Below, piece by piece: positions 23,973-34,200 of a stretch of 64,000 nucleotides of DNA; position 1 is the first letter of the stretch, and each line of letters starts with the position of its first letter. The stretch is from Lutimaribacter_A marinistellae (GTDB lineage: Bacteria; Pseudomonadota; Alphaproteobacteria; Rhodobacterales; Rhodobacteraceae). The notes under the pieces were generated by a model. The model saw only the letters and a program-made list of their open reading frames with translations, was not told where the DNA came from and did no database searches. The stretch lies in contig NZ_JBHRXI010000017.1 in NCBI RefSeq assembly GCF_042648365.1, positions 1-64,000 of the forward strand, read 5' to 3'. The translations under genes and the position numbers were made by a program.

Positions 23973-24697
23973 CCCCCCTCGCACACAGCGACGACCTCTC
24001 AAGGAAGTCGCGGGTTGCCGAGTTGCTATACTTGGCCATCATTGTCACCGATCTCGGGGCCGATATACGCCTCCGAAGGATGCTGATCGACTTCCCAGAT
24101 GCGAACGCCACCGCCGCCGCTATCCTTTCGGCACCCGGTCAGTTCCGCCTCGCCGTTGCTGCAGGTGTCGTGATGGCGCTAAGCGACGCGAGGCTTGCGA
24201 TCCTGCTTCATTTGATTTTTCGAAAGATGGCCCCGGGCCTTGCTCTGTCTGCAATGGTGTTCCGTCTGATCCAGGCGCTCCTGATCGCCGCGAGCATCCT
24301 GGCCTTGCTGGCAGCGTGGTTGGTGCTGACTCGCGACGGTCTATCCGATGCCCCGGTCCTGGCTTCGGTGTTCCTGGACCTGCACGAGTACGGCTGCGAT
24401 CTCGGTCTGGTGATCTCCGGTGTGAACAGCCTGATCATGGGCGTGCTTGTCTGGCGTTCGGGTCTCGTAGCAAAGGCTTTCGTCGCAGGGCTCGGGATCG
24501 CTGGGCCGGTTTGTCTGGCAGGCAGTGGTATGCGGTTCTTCGCACCCGAGCTCTTGCCCATTTTCCTGCCGGCCTATGGCCTGACGTTTCTGGCCGAGAC
24601 GGCATTCTGTTTGCGCCTACTCTTACTGAATTGGCCGGCCAAACATGACGCACACCGAGTATCATCCGGATCGCAACAACTCGGAGACAACCAATGA
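23969..24697 (+). CDS. DUF4386 family membrane protein
   Basis: A 242-residue protein with about six membrane spans. The opening SRKSRVAELLYLAIIVTD matches the start of DUF4386 proteins (RxARIAGLxYLxxI). The start is GTG 23969, which overlaps the exporter stop and follows GGAAAGGAAA; no ATG lies near it. The function of the family is unknown. The stop overlaps the start of the following VOC gene by four bases. In relatives the second conserved position of the opening block is often glycine-rich; here it carries aspartates, so it may be a diverged member. Confidence 0.75.
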   Translation: MTPLAHSDDLSRKSRVAELLYLAIIVTDLGADIRLRRMLIDFPDANATAAAILSAPGQFRLAVAAGVVMALSDARLAILLHLIFRKMAPGLALSAMVFRLIQALLIAASILALLAAWLVLTRDGLSDAPVLASVFLDLHEYGCDLGLVISGVNSLIMGVLVWRSGLVAKAFVAGLGIAGPVCLAGSGMRFFAPELLPIFLPAYGLTFLAETAFCLRLLLLNWPAKHDAHRVSSGSQQLGDNQ

Positions 24698-25194
24698 CCG
24701 AAAGAGGCTTCACCGTCCGAGCCCTCGGGGAAATCGCCATCCGTTGCGTCGATTACCCCGCCATGGTCGCGTTCTACCGCGACGTGATCGGACTCGAGCC
24801 GATGCGCGACACCGAGAACGCGCCCATCGCCTTCTTCCGCATCGCCGGAGGCTTTGCCGGGCACACGGCGGTGCTGGCCCTGTTCCGCCACGACACAGAG
24901 GGCGCGGGCCAAACCCGGGCCGGTGACCGGCAGCCTGCGACGGGTCCGGGATCCTCGCTCCACCATATCGCGCTCAGCCTGCCCTGGGAGGAGCAGGATG
25001 CTGTCATCGCCTGGTATGAGGAACTCGATCTGGAATACCATGTCGAGACCTTCAACTGGGTCGGTTGGCGCGGGGTGTTCACCTTCGATCCCGACGGCAA
25101 CACCGTCGAACTTGTCGCCAAGGATCCGAGTTGGAGTGGTTCCAATGCTACGTCGTCGAGCGCCCGCCCGTCTGACGACAGGAAATCGCAATAA
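24694..25194 (+). CDS. VOC-family (glyoxalase-like) protein
   Basis: A 166-residue single VOC module. It opens with IAIRCVDYPAMVAFYRDVIGLEPM, continues with LHHIALSLPWEEQDAVIAWY and ends with FTFDPDGNTVELVAKDP, the usual beta-strand pattern with a glutamate in the last metal-binding position (VEL). Members include glyoxalase I and dioxygenases; a role in removing reactive electrophiles would suit the neighbouring quinone reductase and thiol oxidoreductase. The gene overlaps the DUF4386 gene and is the last of the cassette. A polar Ser-rich tail follows the domain. Confidence 0.87.
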   Translation: MTERGFTVRALGEIAIRCVDYPAMVAFYRDVIGLEPMRDTENAPIAFFRIAGGFAGHTAVLALFRHDTEGAGQTRAGDRQPATGPGSSLHHIALSLPWEEQDAVIAWYEELDLEYHVETFNWVGWRGVFTFDPDGNTVELVAKDPSWSGSNATSSSARPSDDRKSQ

Positions 25195-25636
25195 GCAGGC
25201 CGTCGAGTTCTACAACCCGACTGCTTGCACGGTCGGCATATGTGGCGGAGTGTTGAATGGACCCATGTTGAATGTAAGCTAAGGATCTAAGGAAAGGCGG
25301 CTCACCACCCTTTCGCCGGGGCACTCGCAGCTGTGTCGAGAATGGCGCTACCTGGGCGAACGTCCGGTCCGGTGTGCCGCAGCGCTATACAACGCTGGTC
25401 GCGCGAACGGTAGGTAAGGGCCGTTTGTCGTGCCGAGCGCTCCAGATTGTACCGATGCCGCACCGCGTCCGAGATCAGCACCGAGCCGAGGGCGGCCGTC
25501 TGGCTATTGCCGGACACCACCGCCAAATCTGAACGAACTTCGGGAAACAATGGCTTTTTGAAGCAGCAATCTCTGAAGCGCAATACTTGCCCGAGGGCAT
25601 ACCTGAGCCATGTATTTCACGGTGTTGTCTTGAAGG
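25195..25636. other. Intergenic region, no clear gene
   Basis: About 440 bases. A minus-strand frame of 93 codons (25302-25583) is open but I do not recognise it, and its start has no convincing ribosome binding site. No hairpin with a T-run is seen. The region probably holds the promoter of the following ABC1-kinase gene. Confidence 0.4.
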
Positions 25637-26965
25637 GTGAACTCAACTGTGAACACGTCGAATTCGTCCCGCGCCGTTGCCATTCCGTCTGGCCGGATCA
25701 GACGCTTCGCGGCGCTCAGCACTATGACGGCAGGCATTGCGGGTTCCGTGGCAGCAAATGCCTTAGGTGAGCTCGGTCGCGGTGGCAGGCCAGACATGCG
25801 CCGCTTGCTCTTGACCCCCAGCAACATGACCCGGCTGGCCAATGAACTCGCGCGTATGCGGGGCGCGGCTATGAAACTTGGGCAACTCATCTCTATGGAT
25901 GCGGGCGAGATACTTCCGCCCGAAGTTGCGGAAATCATGGCGCGGCTGCGGGATCAAGCGCACTTCATGCCACCTAAGCAGCTCAAGCAGGTGCTCGACC
26001 GGAACTGGGGCAACAACTGGCTGCGGGTTTTCGAGAGATTTGATGTACGCCCCATTGCGGCAGCGAGCATCGGTCAGGTGCACCGCGCTCGACTGAAGGA
26101 CGGGCGCGCCGTCGCGATCAAGGTGCAATACCCCGGCATCGCCCGGAGTATAGACAGCGACGTATCCAACGTGAGCACCTTGGTTCGTATGTCGGGCCTC
26201 TTGCCGGGCCGGTTTGATCTGGCTCCCTATGCCGAAGAGGCACGCCGCCAGCTTCACGAGGAAACCGACTATCTCCAAGAAGGTGAGCATCTCAAGCATT
26301 TCGCGGCGCTGCTGGAGGGCACTTCGACCTTTGCCGTACCGGAGTTTCACCAAGACTGGAGCACAAGAGAAATCCTCGTCATGTCCTATCTCGATGGCCA
26401 ACCCATCGAGACGGCGGCAACGGCTTCGCAAAGCAAGCGTGACGGCATTGTTCAGCACTTGATCGATCTGACGCTCCGAGAGGTCTTCGAGTTCAACGTC
26501 ATCCAAAGCGATCCAAATTTCGCGAACTTCCAATACAATTCCGAGACCGGAAAGATCATCCTGCTTGATTTTGGCGCAACGCGTCATCTTGAGCCTGCTC
26601 TCGTTAACACCTACCGGCAGCTCTTGCGCGCTGGACTGTCGGATGATGCCATGGGGCTTCGCCGAGTAGCTCGGGATATGCATCTCATCGAAGGGAACGG
26701 GCCTTTTGACGACCATGTCATTGGGATGATTGAAACTGTCTTCGGCGCGATCCGCCATAACCCGAGCTTTGATTTCGCCGACCGGACCCTGACGATGAAA
26801 CTGAACGAACAAGGCATGGCGCTTGCACAAGCGGGCTATCTTCCGCCTCCGCTGCCCATGGATGTCCTCTACCTTCAACGGAAGTTTGGCGGAATTTTCT
26901 TGCTTGGCGCCCGACTGGGTGCCGTGGTTCCGGTAGCGGACAGGATAAGGCGATTTCTGGTCTGA
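25637..26965 (+). CDS. ABC1/UbiB-family atypical kinase
   Basis: A 442-residue protein of the ABC1 (AarF/UbiB/COQ8) family. The KxGQ motif appears as AAMKLGQLISMDAGEILP, the alanine-rich loop as AAASIGQVHRA, the ATP-binding lysine as VAIKVQYPGI, and the catalytic loop as NVIQSDPNFANF followed by LLDFGATR. These proteins bind ATP and support ubiquinone synthesis or quinone and lipid handling at the membrane. It resembles the shorter ABC1 proteins more than UbiB itself, which has C-terminal membrane spans; none are clear here. ATG 25637 is preceded by GAAGGGTG. Neighbours do not refine its role. Confidence 0.88.
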   Translation: MNSTVNTSNSSRAVAIPSGRIRRFAALSTMTAGIAGSVAANALGELGRGGRPDMRRLLLTPSNMTRLANELARMRGAAMKLGQLISMDAGEILPPEVAEIMARLRDQAHFMPPKQLKQVLDRNWGNNWLRVFERFDVRPIAAASIGQVHRARLKDGRAVAIKVQYPGIARSIDSDVSNVSTLVRMSGLLPGRFDLAPYAEEARRQLHEETDYLQEGEHLKHFAALLEGTSTFAVPEFHQDWSTREILVMSYLDGQPIETAATASQSKRDGIVQHLIDLTLREVFEFNVIQSDPNFANFQYNSETGKIILLDFGATRHLEPALVNTYRQLLRAGLSDDAMGLRRVARDMHLIEGNGPFDDHVIGMIETVFGAIRHNPSFDFADRTLTMKLNEQGMALAQAGYLPPPLPMDVLYLQRKFGGIFLLGARLGAVVPVADRIRRFLV

Positions 26966-27310
26966 CCCCAGATTTAGCTCACCTTGGCGAACCGGATCGG
27001 AACAAGGCCTGAGCCACTTGTGTGAGTATGGATCACATGAATCGAAAGCGTGTGTTTCATCCGAAAGCGAAACCTTCTCGAAACGGTTTTTTCGCGATCC
27101 GGCCTTCTGCCAACGCTTCGTTCGAGCCTTCGCAGCGAGCGGCTGCCTGGAGCCCGAAGCCGGCGTTCTTGCAACGAAGGATGACCTTCAGTTTAACGCC
27201 CAAAAAACTCTATACCTTACGTCACCCTCTTCATCGGGTTTACCGGATGGTTTCATAGGCGAGCCTGAGTTAGCCTTAAACAACTTCTTCGGCATCTTGA
27301 GGGTTAAGTT
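26966..27310. other. Intergenic region upstream of the amidohydrolase
   Basis: About 345 bases with only short overlapping frames on both strands that look random. The last 130 bases are richer in A and T and should carry the amidohydrolase promoter; a TATACC hexamer at about 27212 is a possible -10 element. A ribosome binding site (TTGAGGGT) precedes ATG 27311. No repeat or RNA gene is seen. Confidence 0.4.
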
Positions 27311-28654
27311 ATGATCTCAAAACGCCAATTTTTGTCCAGTCTCGCATCGACCGCTGCGCTGGCGCTGGTCCCTGCGCGAGTCCGAGCTCAAGCTCCAGAT
27401 GCAACGCTCTTCACGAACGTGCGTGTTTATGACGGGATGTCCGATGAATTGACCGAGCTCACGAACGTCCTTGTCGAAGGGGAAATGATCACGAATGTGT
27501 CGCCCGCTGCCAATGCCGTGCAAGAGGTGCCGCGCATCGATGGGGATGGGCGGACCCTGATGCCGGGGCTCGTCGACATGCATGTGCACCTGCAGTGGAA
27601 CCAGGACCCAACTGGCTTCCTGACGGCACGTCCAGATTACGTTGCTGCATTGGCATTGAGCGAAAGTGCAGCCACCCTGATGCGTGGCTTTACAAGTGTC
27701 CGCGATACTGGTGGCGGCATTCTCGGTTTGGCCCGCGCCATAGACGAGGGGCTCCACCCCGGTCCGCGCATTCAGGCGTCAAACGCTGCGATCTCAATGA
27801 CCGCCGGTCATGGCGACCTTCGGCCGCGGTCTGTGCGTCCGCGTGCTTTCGGCGGGCCGCCGTTCACGGAAGCTGAGCGACTTGGGATCACGCTTTTTGC
27901 AGACGGGGTTCCTGAAGTACTGGCGGCTGCGCGCGAGCAGTTTCGGCAGGGCGCACACTTCATAAAGATCTTTTCAGGTGGTGCCGTGACCGGGCTCTAC
28001 GATCCATTGGATATCAACGAGTACTCGCCGGCGGAGCTCGAAGCGGCCGTGGAGGAGGCCAAACGTTGGAACACCTACGCCACATCACACGCATACATGG
28101 ATACATCGGTTCGGGCCGCGATTGAGGCCGGCTACGAGTGCATCGAACACTGCAACCTCATGACGCCCGAGTCGATGGAGTTGGCCGTTGAAAAAGGGGT
28201 CTGGCTTTCAACACAGGTTGGCTTTTTTGCGGCAGAAATCCCGGAAGGGTTCACGCCCGCGCAGGCAGAACGCCAAAAGATGGCGTTTGATGGTCTGGAC
28301 GCGATGCTGCGACTGGCGCGCGAGTCTGGAGCAAAGATTGCACTCGGAACGGATTTTGTTGGTTCGAGGGAAACGAAAGCAACGCAGTTGGAGGAGTTGC
28401 AACTCAGGACACCATGGTTCAGCAACGCCGAAATCCTGCGACAGGCGACGGGCCTGAATGGACAGCTTTGGGGCCTAACTGGCCCGCGTAATCCATACCA
28501 GGCCGGACCGGTCGGTGTCATCCAGCCCGGAGCCTACGCCGATGTCCTGCTCGTCAACGGAGACCCGATTGCCGACCTTACGGTCATGGCCTCTCCGGAC
28601 AACTTCGATGTGATCATGAAGGGCGGCAGAGTGCACAAGAACAATCTGGCCTGA
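27311..28654 (+). CDS. Exported metal-dependent amidohydrolase (imidazolonepropionase/Xaa-Pro dipeptidase-like)
   Basis: A 447-residue amidohydrolase. The first 28 residues form a signal peptide with KRQFL before the hydrophobic core, a Tat-like start, and a likely cleavage near ARVRAQA. The TIM-barrel metal site is seen as HVH (residues 91-93) in GLVDMHVHL, the bridging lysine in HFIKIFSGG, further histidines in ATSHAYMD and IEHCN, and the catalytic aspartate in LGTDFVG. The C-terminal beta-sandwich holds GVIQPGAYADVLLVNGDP. Enzymes of this group hydrolyse dipeptides, cyclic imides or lactams in the periplasm; the substrate cannot be told. It stands alone in its transcription unit. Confidence 0.88.
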   Translation: MISKRQFLSSLASTAALALVPARVRAQAPDATLFTNVRVYDGMSDELTELTNVLVEGEMITNVSPAANAVQEVPRIDGDGRTLMPGLVDMHVHLQWNQDPTGFLTARPDYVAALALSESAATLMRGFTSVRDTGGGILGLARAIDEGLHPGPRIQASNAAISMTAGHGDLRPRSVRPRAFGGPPFTEAERLGITLFADGVPEVLAAAREQFRQGAHFIKIFSGGAVTGLYDPLDINEYSPAELEAAVEEAKRWNTYATSHAYMDTSVRAAIEAGYECIEHCNLMTPESMELAVEKGVWLSTQVGFFAAEIPEGFTPAQAERQKMAFDGLDAMLRLARESGAKIALGTDFVGSRETKATQLEELQLRTPWFSNAEILRQATGLNGQLWGLTGPRNPYQAGPVGVIQPGAYADVLLVNGDPIADLTVMASPDNFDVIMKGGRVHKNNLA

Positions 28655-28723
28655 GCCATTTTCCCAGGGTCAAAATAGACACTGGTGTTGCATGCGAATG
28701 ACCGAAGAGTCCGCATAGCGGAA

Positions 28724-28749
28724 CAACACGGTTTGCGGACACCCCCAAA
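28724..28749. repeat. 26-bp direct repeat, copy 2
   Basis: Identical to 2419-2444 and in the same orientation. Here a left-flanking GTCCGC can pair with the GCGGAC inside the repeat. It lies 44 bases from the 3' end of the recombinase gene and could be an attachment-site remnant or the end of a lost insertion sequence. Confidence 0.6.
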
Positions 28750-28793
28750 ATCTTCGACGGTCGTTGAAATCAGCATCTGTTCTGGCCATAGCA

Positions 28794-30323
28794 TCATGCA
28801 GCCTGCGCACGCGGACGGCGGAGCTCAAATCCCATCTTCAAGAGATGCGCGTCGACTCTGGCCCACAGTTCGGCGCTGGCACGCGGAGACCAGGTGTCCG
28901 TCGGGTAAGAAGCCAGCTCCATGTACAAGGCGCGCAGCGCGACGTCCGGACCACTGCCGTAGACCGGGCGACCACGCACCTGCGTCAGCGAATGGCCCAT
29001 CATGTAAGCCCGCTCTTCGTTGGTGAAGCCCAACGCCTGCATGCGGTCTTCGAAAGTGTGACGAGTAGAGCCAAAGGTGAAGGGGCGCTGCAACGCATCA
29101 TTGACATCGCGGCCAAGGGCTTCGGCACGGCGCGCGATTTCAGCCTTTTCTGCATCCGTGGGCACTGGGAATAGGTTGTTGTCCCGAAGATATCGGCCGA
29201 TTTCATTGCTGATCGTGCCTTTGCCACGATACTTTGGAAAACCCTTGGGGTTTCGACGCATGGCGTCGAGAGCAGGTCCAACAAGAGGGATGACCCGCTC
29301 GGATGCCTTGTTCTTGATCTCGCATTTGAAGTCATCGCGGTTCACGAAGCCTATAATGACATGCGGGATCGGATGGTCGAGAACGATGTTGTGCGGCGGC
29401 AGATCGCAGATTTCGCTCTGCCGGGCACCAGTCTGCGCCACAACGATGGCAATATCCTGGGCTTGAGGGTCTTTGTCCAAGCCAGCAAAGACGTAGCCGG
29501 ACACGACACGCTGCACCCAGTTGGAGGGGAGCGGAAGCTTGGTGCCTTCGTCATTAGAAAATGATCCGGCGTTCTTGAGGTTCATGCCCTCGAACGGGTT
29601 GCGACGCTCGCTCGTTGGGACTGCAAACATCTCGTGGTAGGTGTCGATCATCTGGCGGAAATGCCGGATCTGCTTGTTTACATAGTTTGCCGTTAGCTTG
29701 GTCTTTTCCAGACGTTCCAGCCAGTGCTTCTTGAAGGCCATCGCGTTGGCTTCTGAAATCTGGTTTATCGGTTTATCCTCGACAACTTCAATGAAGGATG
29801 CAGCCGCCCGCTGATATTTTGATATCCACGCCCGGGTCTGATACGCATTTTTGCGCGAGATCTTGTTCGCGTGGTGACGCTTCATCAGATCAGCCATTTC
29901 CGAAACTTTCACTTCGGGAAATTGTCTGACGCCAAGAACTGCAGGAACCGCTTCCGAGGTCGTGCCAAAATTGTCGATCTTTTCGATTCGGGCCAGCACA
30001 TCTTCGAGCGGCCCGCCCACGATATTCTGCAAAGGGCGAAAAGGCAGCGAGAGGGTTTCCAGGAAACTCGTCATTTGAATGAAGCTGTCGATGGTGCCCC
30101 GGCCCTCTTTCTCGGCCAGCAGAGACTCCCACTGCATTTCATGCTGGGTGCGCATTTGCTCGAGCTTGAACCTGGCCTGCCGGCGATCGCGTGTCTTTAG
30201 CGATTTGTTGACTTCGCGCCGCGTTTCAACGCTGTAGAACCGGGTGGGAACGCGAAACCGCGCGTAGTACATCCTCCCGCGCAGTTCCAAGCCGTCTGAA
30301 AGGGTCGAGGTTTTGTTGCTCAT
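28794..30323 (-). CDS. Tyrosine recombinase / phage-type integrase
   Basis: A 509-residue site-specific recombinase. An N-terminal arm-like domain (LELRGRMYYARFRVPTRFYS) is followed by a SAM-like core-binding domain (near SKYQRAAASFIEVV) and the catalytic domain. Catalytic residues are the arginine in TGARQSEI, the lysine region in IKNKASERVIPL, the histidine-arginine block in GSTRHTFEDRM, the histidine in MGHSL and the tyrosine in RPVYGSG. Such enzymes integrate or excise genomic islands. ATG 30323 follows GGAGCAGACC; the frame is open up to 30500 but without a start signal. No phage or conjugation genes and no tRNA lie nearby in the window. Its stop is 44 bases from a 26-bp repeat. Confidence 0.9.
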   Translation of the reverse strand: MSNKTSTLSDGLELRGRMYYARFRVPTRFYSVETRREVNKSLKTRDRRQARFKLEQMRTQHEMQWESLLAEKEGRGTIDSFIQMTSFLETLSLPFRPLQNIVGGPLEDVLARIEKIDNFGTTSEAVPAVLGVRQFPEVKVSEMADLMKRHHANKISRKNAYQTRAWISKYQRAAASFIEVVEDKPINQISEANAMAFKKHWLERLEKTKLTANYVNKQIRHFRQMIDTYHEMFAVPTSERRNPFEGMNLKNAGSFSNDEGTKLPLPSNWVQRVVSGYVFAGLDKDPQAQDIAIVVAQTGARQSEICDLPPHNIVLDHPIPHVIIGFVNRDDFKCEIKNKASERVIPLVGPALDAMRRNPKGFPKYRGKGTISNEIGRYLRDNNLFPVPTDAEKAEIARRAEALGRDVNDALQRPFTFGSTRHTFEDRMQALGFTNEERAYMMGHSLTQVRGRPVYGSGPDVALRALYMELASYPTDTWSPRASAELWARVDAHLLKMGFELRRPRAQAA

Positions 30324-31287
30324 GGTCTGCTCCACAGTCTGCCCCACAAAGGGGCGGTTGCATGGATCGCCCCGAACACGGTCTCGGAGACGATTTCTGC
30401 AACGGAACTGGGTGTTTAACCGTGGGCGCGGAAATGGTTTCTCCTCTTCCCGGTTTGCCGTGTGGGGGCACCATTTGTATCTCTGCCGTTTCTCAACCAC
30501 CAGAGCGCTCTACGGGCGGGAATTGTTCTTTCTTGCCGCGTATCATTTGGAATTGCCTTTATGCTTTTCTCTCAATGATTCGCTGGGCCTCTGGAGTGGG
30601 TTGTTGCTTTCGCTCGCTATTCTCATATCCTTGAATCTGTGATTTTGGGTGTTTGGGGTCGTTATTGAAGGCCCTTGGATCGAATCGATACATTCTTGGC
30701 CCAGTGGTTCATTTTGAGCTTTGGCTGCCGCTGCAATTAAAGGTTGATTAACCTTTTGTATTTTCCCGAATAATGCGAAGATGTTTACCACCCTGCTTGG
30801 TGGGGTCACGTTTTTCTGTCTGTTGGGTTCCGAAAAAATATAATAAAACAAATACTTGAGCCGATTATGTTAACAAATTTTAAGATAAACTCTCTCTCAT
30901 CTTGATTGAAATTTTAACCCCGATTACGCTTCTGATAGTGGGAAGTGATTATTCCGGGGGGCGTTCGGGGCATCGGTAAACGTTTTGTCGTGTATTGGCG
31001 CAGGGCGCGTCAAATAGCGGAATATTTGCACTTGGGCCAAGGAAGTTTTCATTCTTGGTGATATGGATATTCGTGTCGGTCAGATTGCCAAACTGATCAA
31101 CCGGTGCGTGCTTTCCTGATATCCGTTTTGCACGTTCTTAATTCGTTGGATTTGCACCGCTCGCATTATTGCCGGCTGAACTTCCAGGAAAAATTAGATT
31201 TCGGTCTCTCGAGTGGTTCACGCGGGAGAGGCCTTGAGCCGTGCAGCGGAAGTTCGCGCGGTTGTAAACAACAGGGAAGGTAGACCA
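30324..31287. other. AT-rich non-coding region between recombinase and giant gene
   Basis: Nearly 1 kb without a supportable gene, clearly richer in A and T than the surroundings, especially 30640-30950. It holds a 7-bp perfect hairpin (AAAGGTT, 30739-30745, with AACCTTT, 30750-30756). TTGAGC near 30855 and TTTAAGAT near 30880 are a weak promoter candidate. It most likely carries the long leader and promoter of the giant gene and the recombinase promoter. Confidence 0.5.
30739..30756. promoter_or_regulatory. 7-bp perfect inverted repeat in the AT-rich region
   Basis: AAAGGTT-GATT-AACCTTT, followed on the plus strand by TGTATTTT. It could act as a weak terminator or as a protein-binding site ahead of the giant gene; the sequence alone does not decide. 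Confidence 0.3.
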
Positions 31288-34200
31288 ATGGCTTTGACCA
31301 AACAGCAGATACTGGACATCTGGGCGGAACTTGACGCGGCTTATGTGACTTTCCCTGCGCTTGCCGCAGTCGGCGGTGATTACGACGATGCGACCGGCGT
31401 TACGACTGTGGCAGGAGATTTCGCGAACGCGCGGAGCCTGCTGACCTCCGACTATGATTTTGTGTTGAACGACGCCTCCACGACGGTTGGGCAACTGGCG
31501 TTGACGGTGAACATGCTGTTTGTCGAGTTGGGCGAAGAGTATGTTGCTTATCTCCAGGATGGCGGGGCGCCTATTCTCGAAATCGCGAAGGACCGCGGCG
31601 GTGCACCTGCCCCTGGGCAGAGTTACCATGATAATCTGCTGGGCAACCTTGGGAATTCTCCGATCGTTTCGCGGTTCACGAACCCCGAAGCCGACCCCAA
31701 CAACAATGTTGATATTACGGGAGACGGCATCGGCGATCTTGTTGCCGATCCGCGCAGCGCTGCAGGCCAAGCCTTTGGTGATCGGCCCTACTTTGCCGGA
31801 ACCTCCGACAACCAAGCCTTTGGCGAAAGCATTGCATGGGATATCGGATATGGGCTGGAACTCAGCGAGTTGGACACCGCCCGCGCAACCAATGGCAACC
31901 CTGCTTTCAGTCCGCTCGACGGTGAGGTTTATCTTTACTCGTCAGCGTCGAACACGACGACGCTATACGGCACGATTCAAGCGGCAATCGATGCCGCCGC
32001 CGCTGGCGACAGCGTGATCGTTGGTGCGGGAACCTATAACGAAAGCCTGAGCCTCAGCAAGGAACTGAACCTCATCGGCGTTGCCAACGCGGCCGGGGAC
32101 AAGCCCGTAATCGATTCAGCCGGCAACGGGATACAGCTGACCGGCGACATCAATGATGGTGGCAGCGCCACAGTAGAGATTTCAGGCTTTTCGTTCGAGA
32201 ACAACTCAGTCGGTGTTCGTGTGTCGTCGACAGCGATGCTCGACAACCTAATGCTCGACAATAACGACTACTCGGGCAACACCGTGCATGGCGTGGGTTC
32301 TGGGAGCGGTGCACCCGGCCTGGGCCATATCTCGATCACCAACTCGGATTTCCTCGACAACGGACAGGGGGGATCGAACGGTACCGGGGACATTGTTCTC
32401 TTCAACTATCATGGCGATGCCACCATTGAAAACGTCGACATCGATAGCACCCGTGTCGAAGGCGATGCGACAGCCAGCAAGGGCGACAATGCCATTCAGA
32501 TTGCCGGGTTCGATCCGTCGACCTACGACGTATCGGCGCCCATCGGCACAGTGTCCATCAACAATGTCACCGTCGATGGAGCGTACCACAAGCCGCATTT
32601 GGCCGTGCAGGGCTTCAATGACCTTTCCGGGTTGAGCCTTGGCAATGTAACGCTCACCGGTTCCGCAAACTGGGGGTATCTTGTCTTCGTCGACCCGATC
32701 GGTTCTTCGGGAACGGATGCGCCTGCCAATCCCGGCTATCCCGGAAACTTTTCTGGCGGTGCGGGAACCAGCGGTCTGGACATGTCCGGGGTGACCATCA
32801 ACAACAGTTCGACAGGTGCCCCCTTCGACTCCTTCGTTCGGGGAACAGATGCCGCTGACACCTTTGTCGGCACCGACGCCGACGATGTGCTGAACGCCCT
32901 CGCCGAAGGCGACACCGATTATGGTGGGAACGATACGGTGTCGGGCCTCGCCGGAGACGACACTCTGGTTGGCGGCGAAGGTGATGATGACCTGGATGGC
33001 GGGGCAGGAACCGATCAGGCCGCTTATGGCGGCTCGCGCGATGGGTTCGGAATCGCTCAGAACCCCGATGGCAGCTACACCGTCACAGATTCGGACACGA
33101 CGGATGGTGACGAGGGGACCGATCAGCTGGTCCGTATCGAATCCGTCTTGATGGGCGGCATCGCTTTTGAACTGGATAGCAACAGCCCGGATACGTCCGG
33201 CTACACAGAGAAATTCGCGCAGGGCTTTGAAGCCGACACAAGCGGTTTCTTGACGCCAACCGGGTATGGTTCGCTGACAATGTTGTTTAGCGGCTTTGGT
33301 GGGATCAGCGCCGCGGATGGCGGGTACTATGCGCTTGCCCAACAATCCGGAACTCCTGGGAACGAGTCTGGCCCATTCACCCGTTTCGATGGTTACCGTA
33401 CCGACTTCGGAGGCGGCTGGACGACACAGATCAAGGTCTATCTTGATCCAACCTGGGCCGACGGCGAAGGCTTTGACTGGTCAGTAGCGGCGAACGGGCA
33501 AGATGGAAACCACGAGCGCGACTTCATCTTCCACGTCACCAAGGATGCTGACACTGGAACGGTATTGATCGGCGCGGACAACAACAGCAACTTTGATCCG
33601 CAGAACAACCTTGAAACCAAGAACCACGTTTCGATCGATACCGCCGGTTGGTACACTCTCGAGCACAATGCATACGAGAACGCCGACGGCGATCTCGAAG
33701 TTGCAATGAATGTCTATGATGCTGCCGGCAACTGGATGTTCACCGAGGTTCGTTCCGATCCGTCCGACGACATCGCAACCGCCGTGGGTGGAAACCGCTA
33801 CGGTTGGTTCACCAATATTGACATCGCCGGAGGCGTGGCCGTGGACAGCGTCTCGCTGCAGACGGCAAACTCCAACACCATTCAGATCAAGACCGCGGGT
33901 ACCAACACCATAGTCGGCGAATATGCCGACGTCGCGTCCGCGCAAGCTGCTGTTCAGGCTGGCGAAGTGATATACGATCCGCAGGCCGACACGTTCTACG
34001 TGTTCAGCGGCATGTCGATCCAGGAAGCTGTCGACACTGCGGCCTCCGGCGACACCGTGCTTGTCGATAACGGCACCTACGGACCCGTAACGATTTCGAC
34101 AAGCGGCATCGACCTGCTTTCCGTCAACGACGGGGGCGCGCAGATCGTCGGCGCGGGGGTGAACCAAGGCGCCGCGATACGGATCGAAACCGAAGTCAGT

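Noticed and set aside
25302..25583. 93-codon minus-strand frame in the gap before the ABC1-kinase gene
   Set aside because: No recognised family and no ribosome binding site; kept only as part of the gap description.
27018..27314. 98-codon frame upstream of the amidohydrolase
   Set aside because: Competes with another frame of similar length and a minus-strand frame; looks random.
28655..31287. tRNA gene as integrase target
   Set aside because: No cloverleaf-like sequence was found by eye on either strand beside the recombinase.
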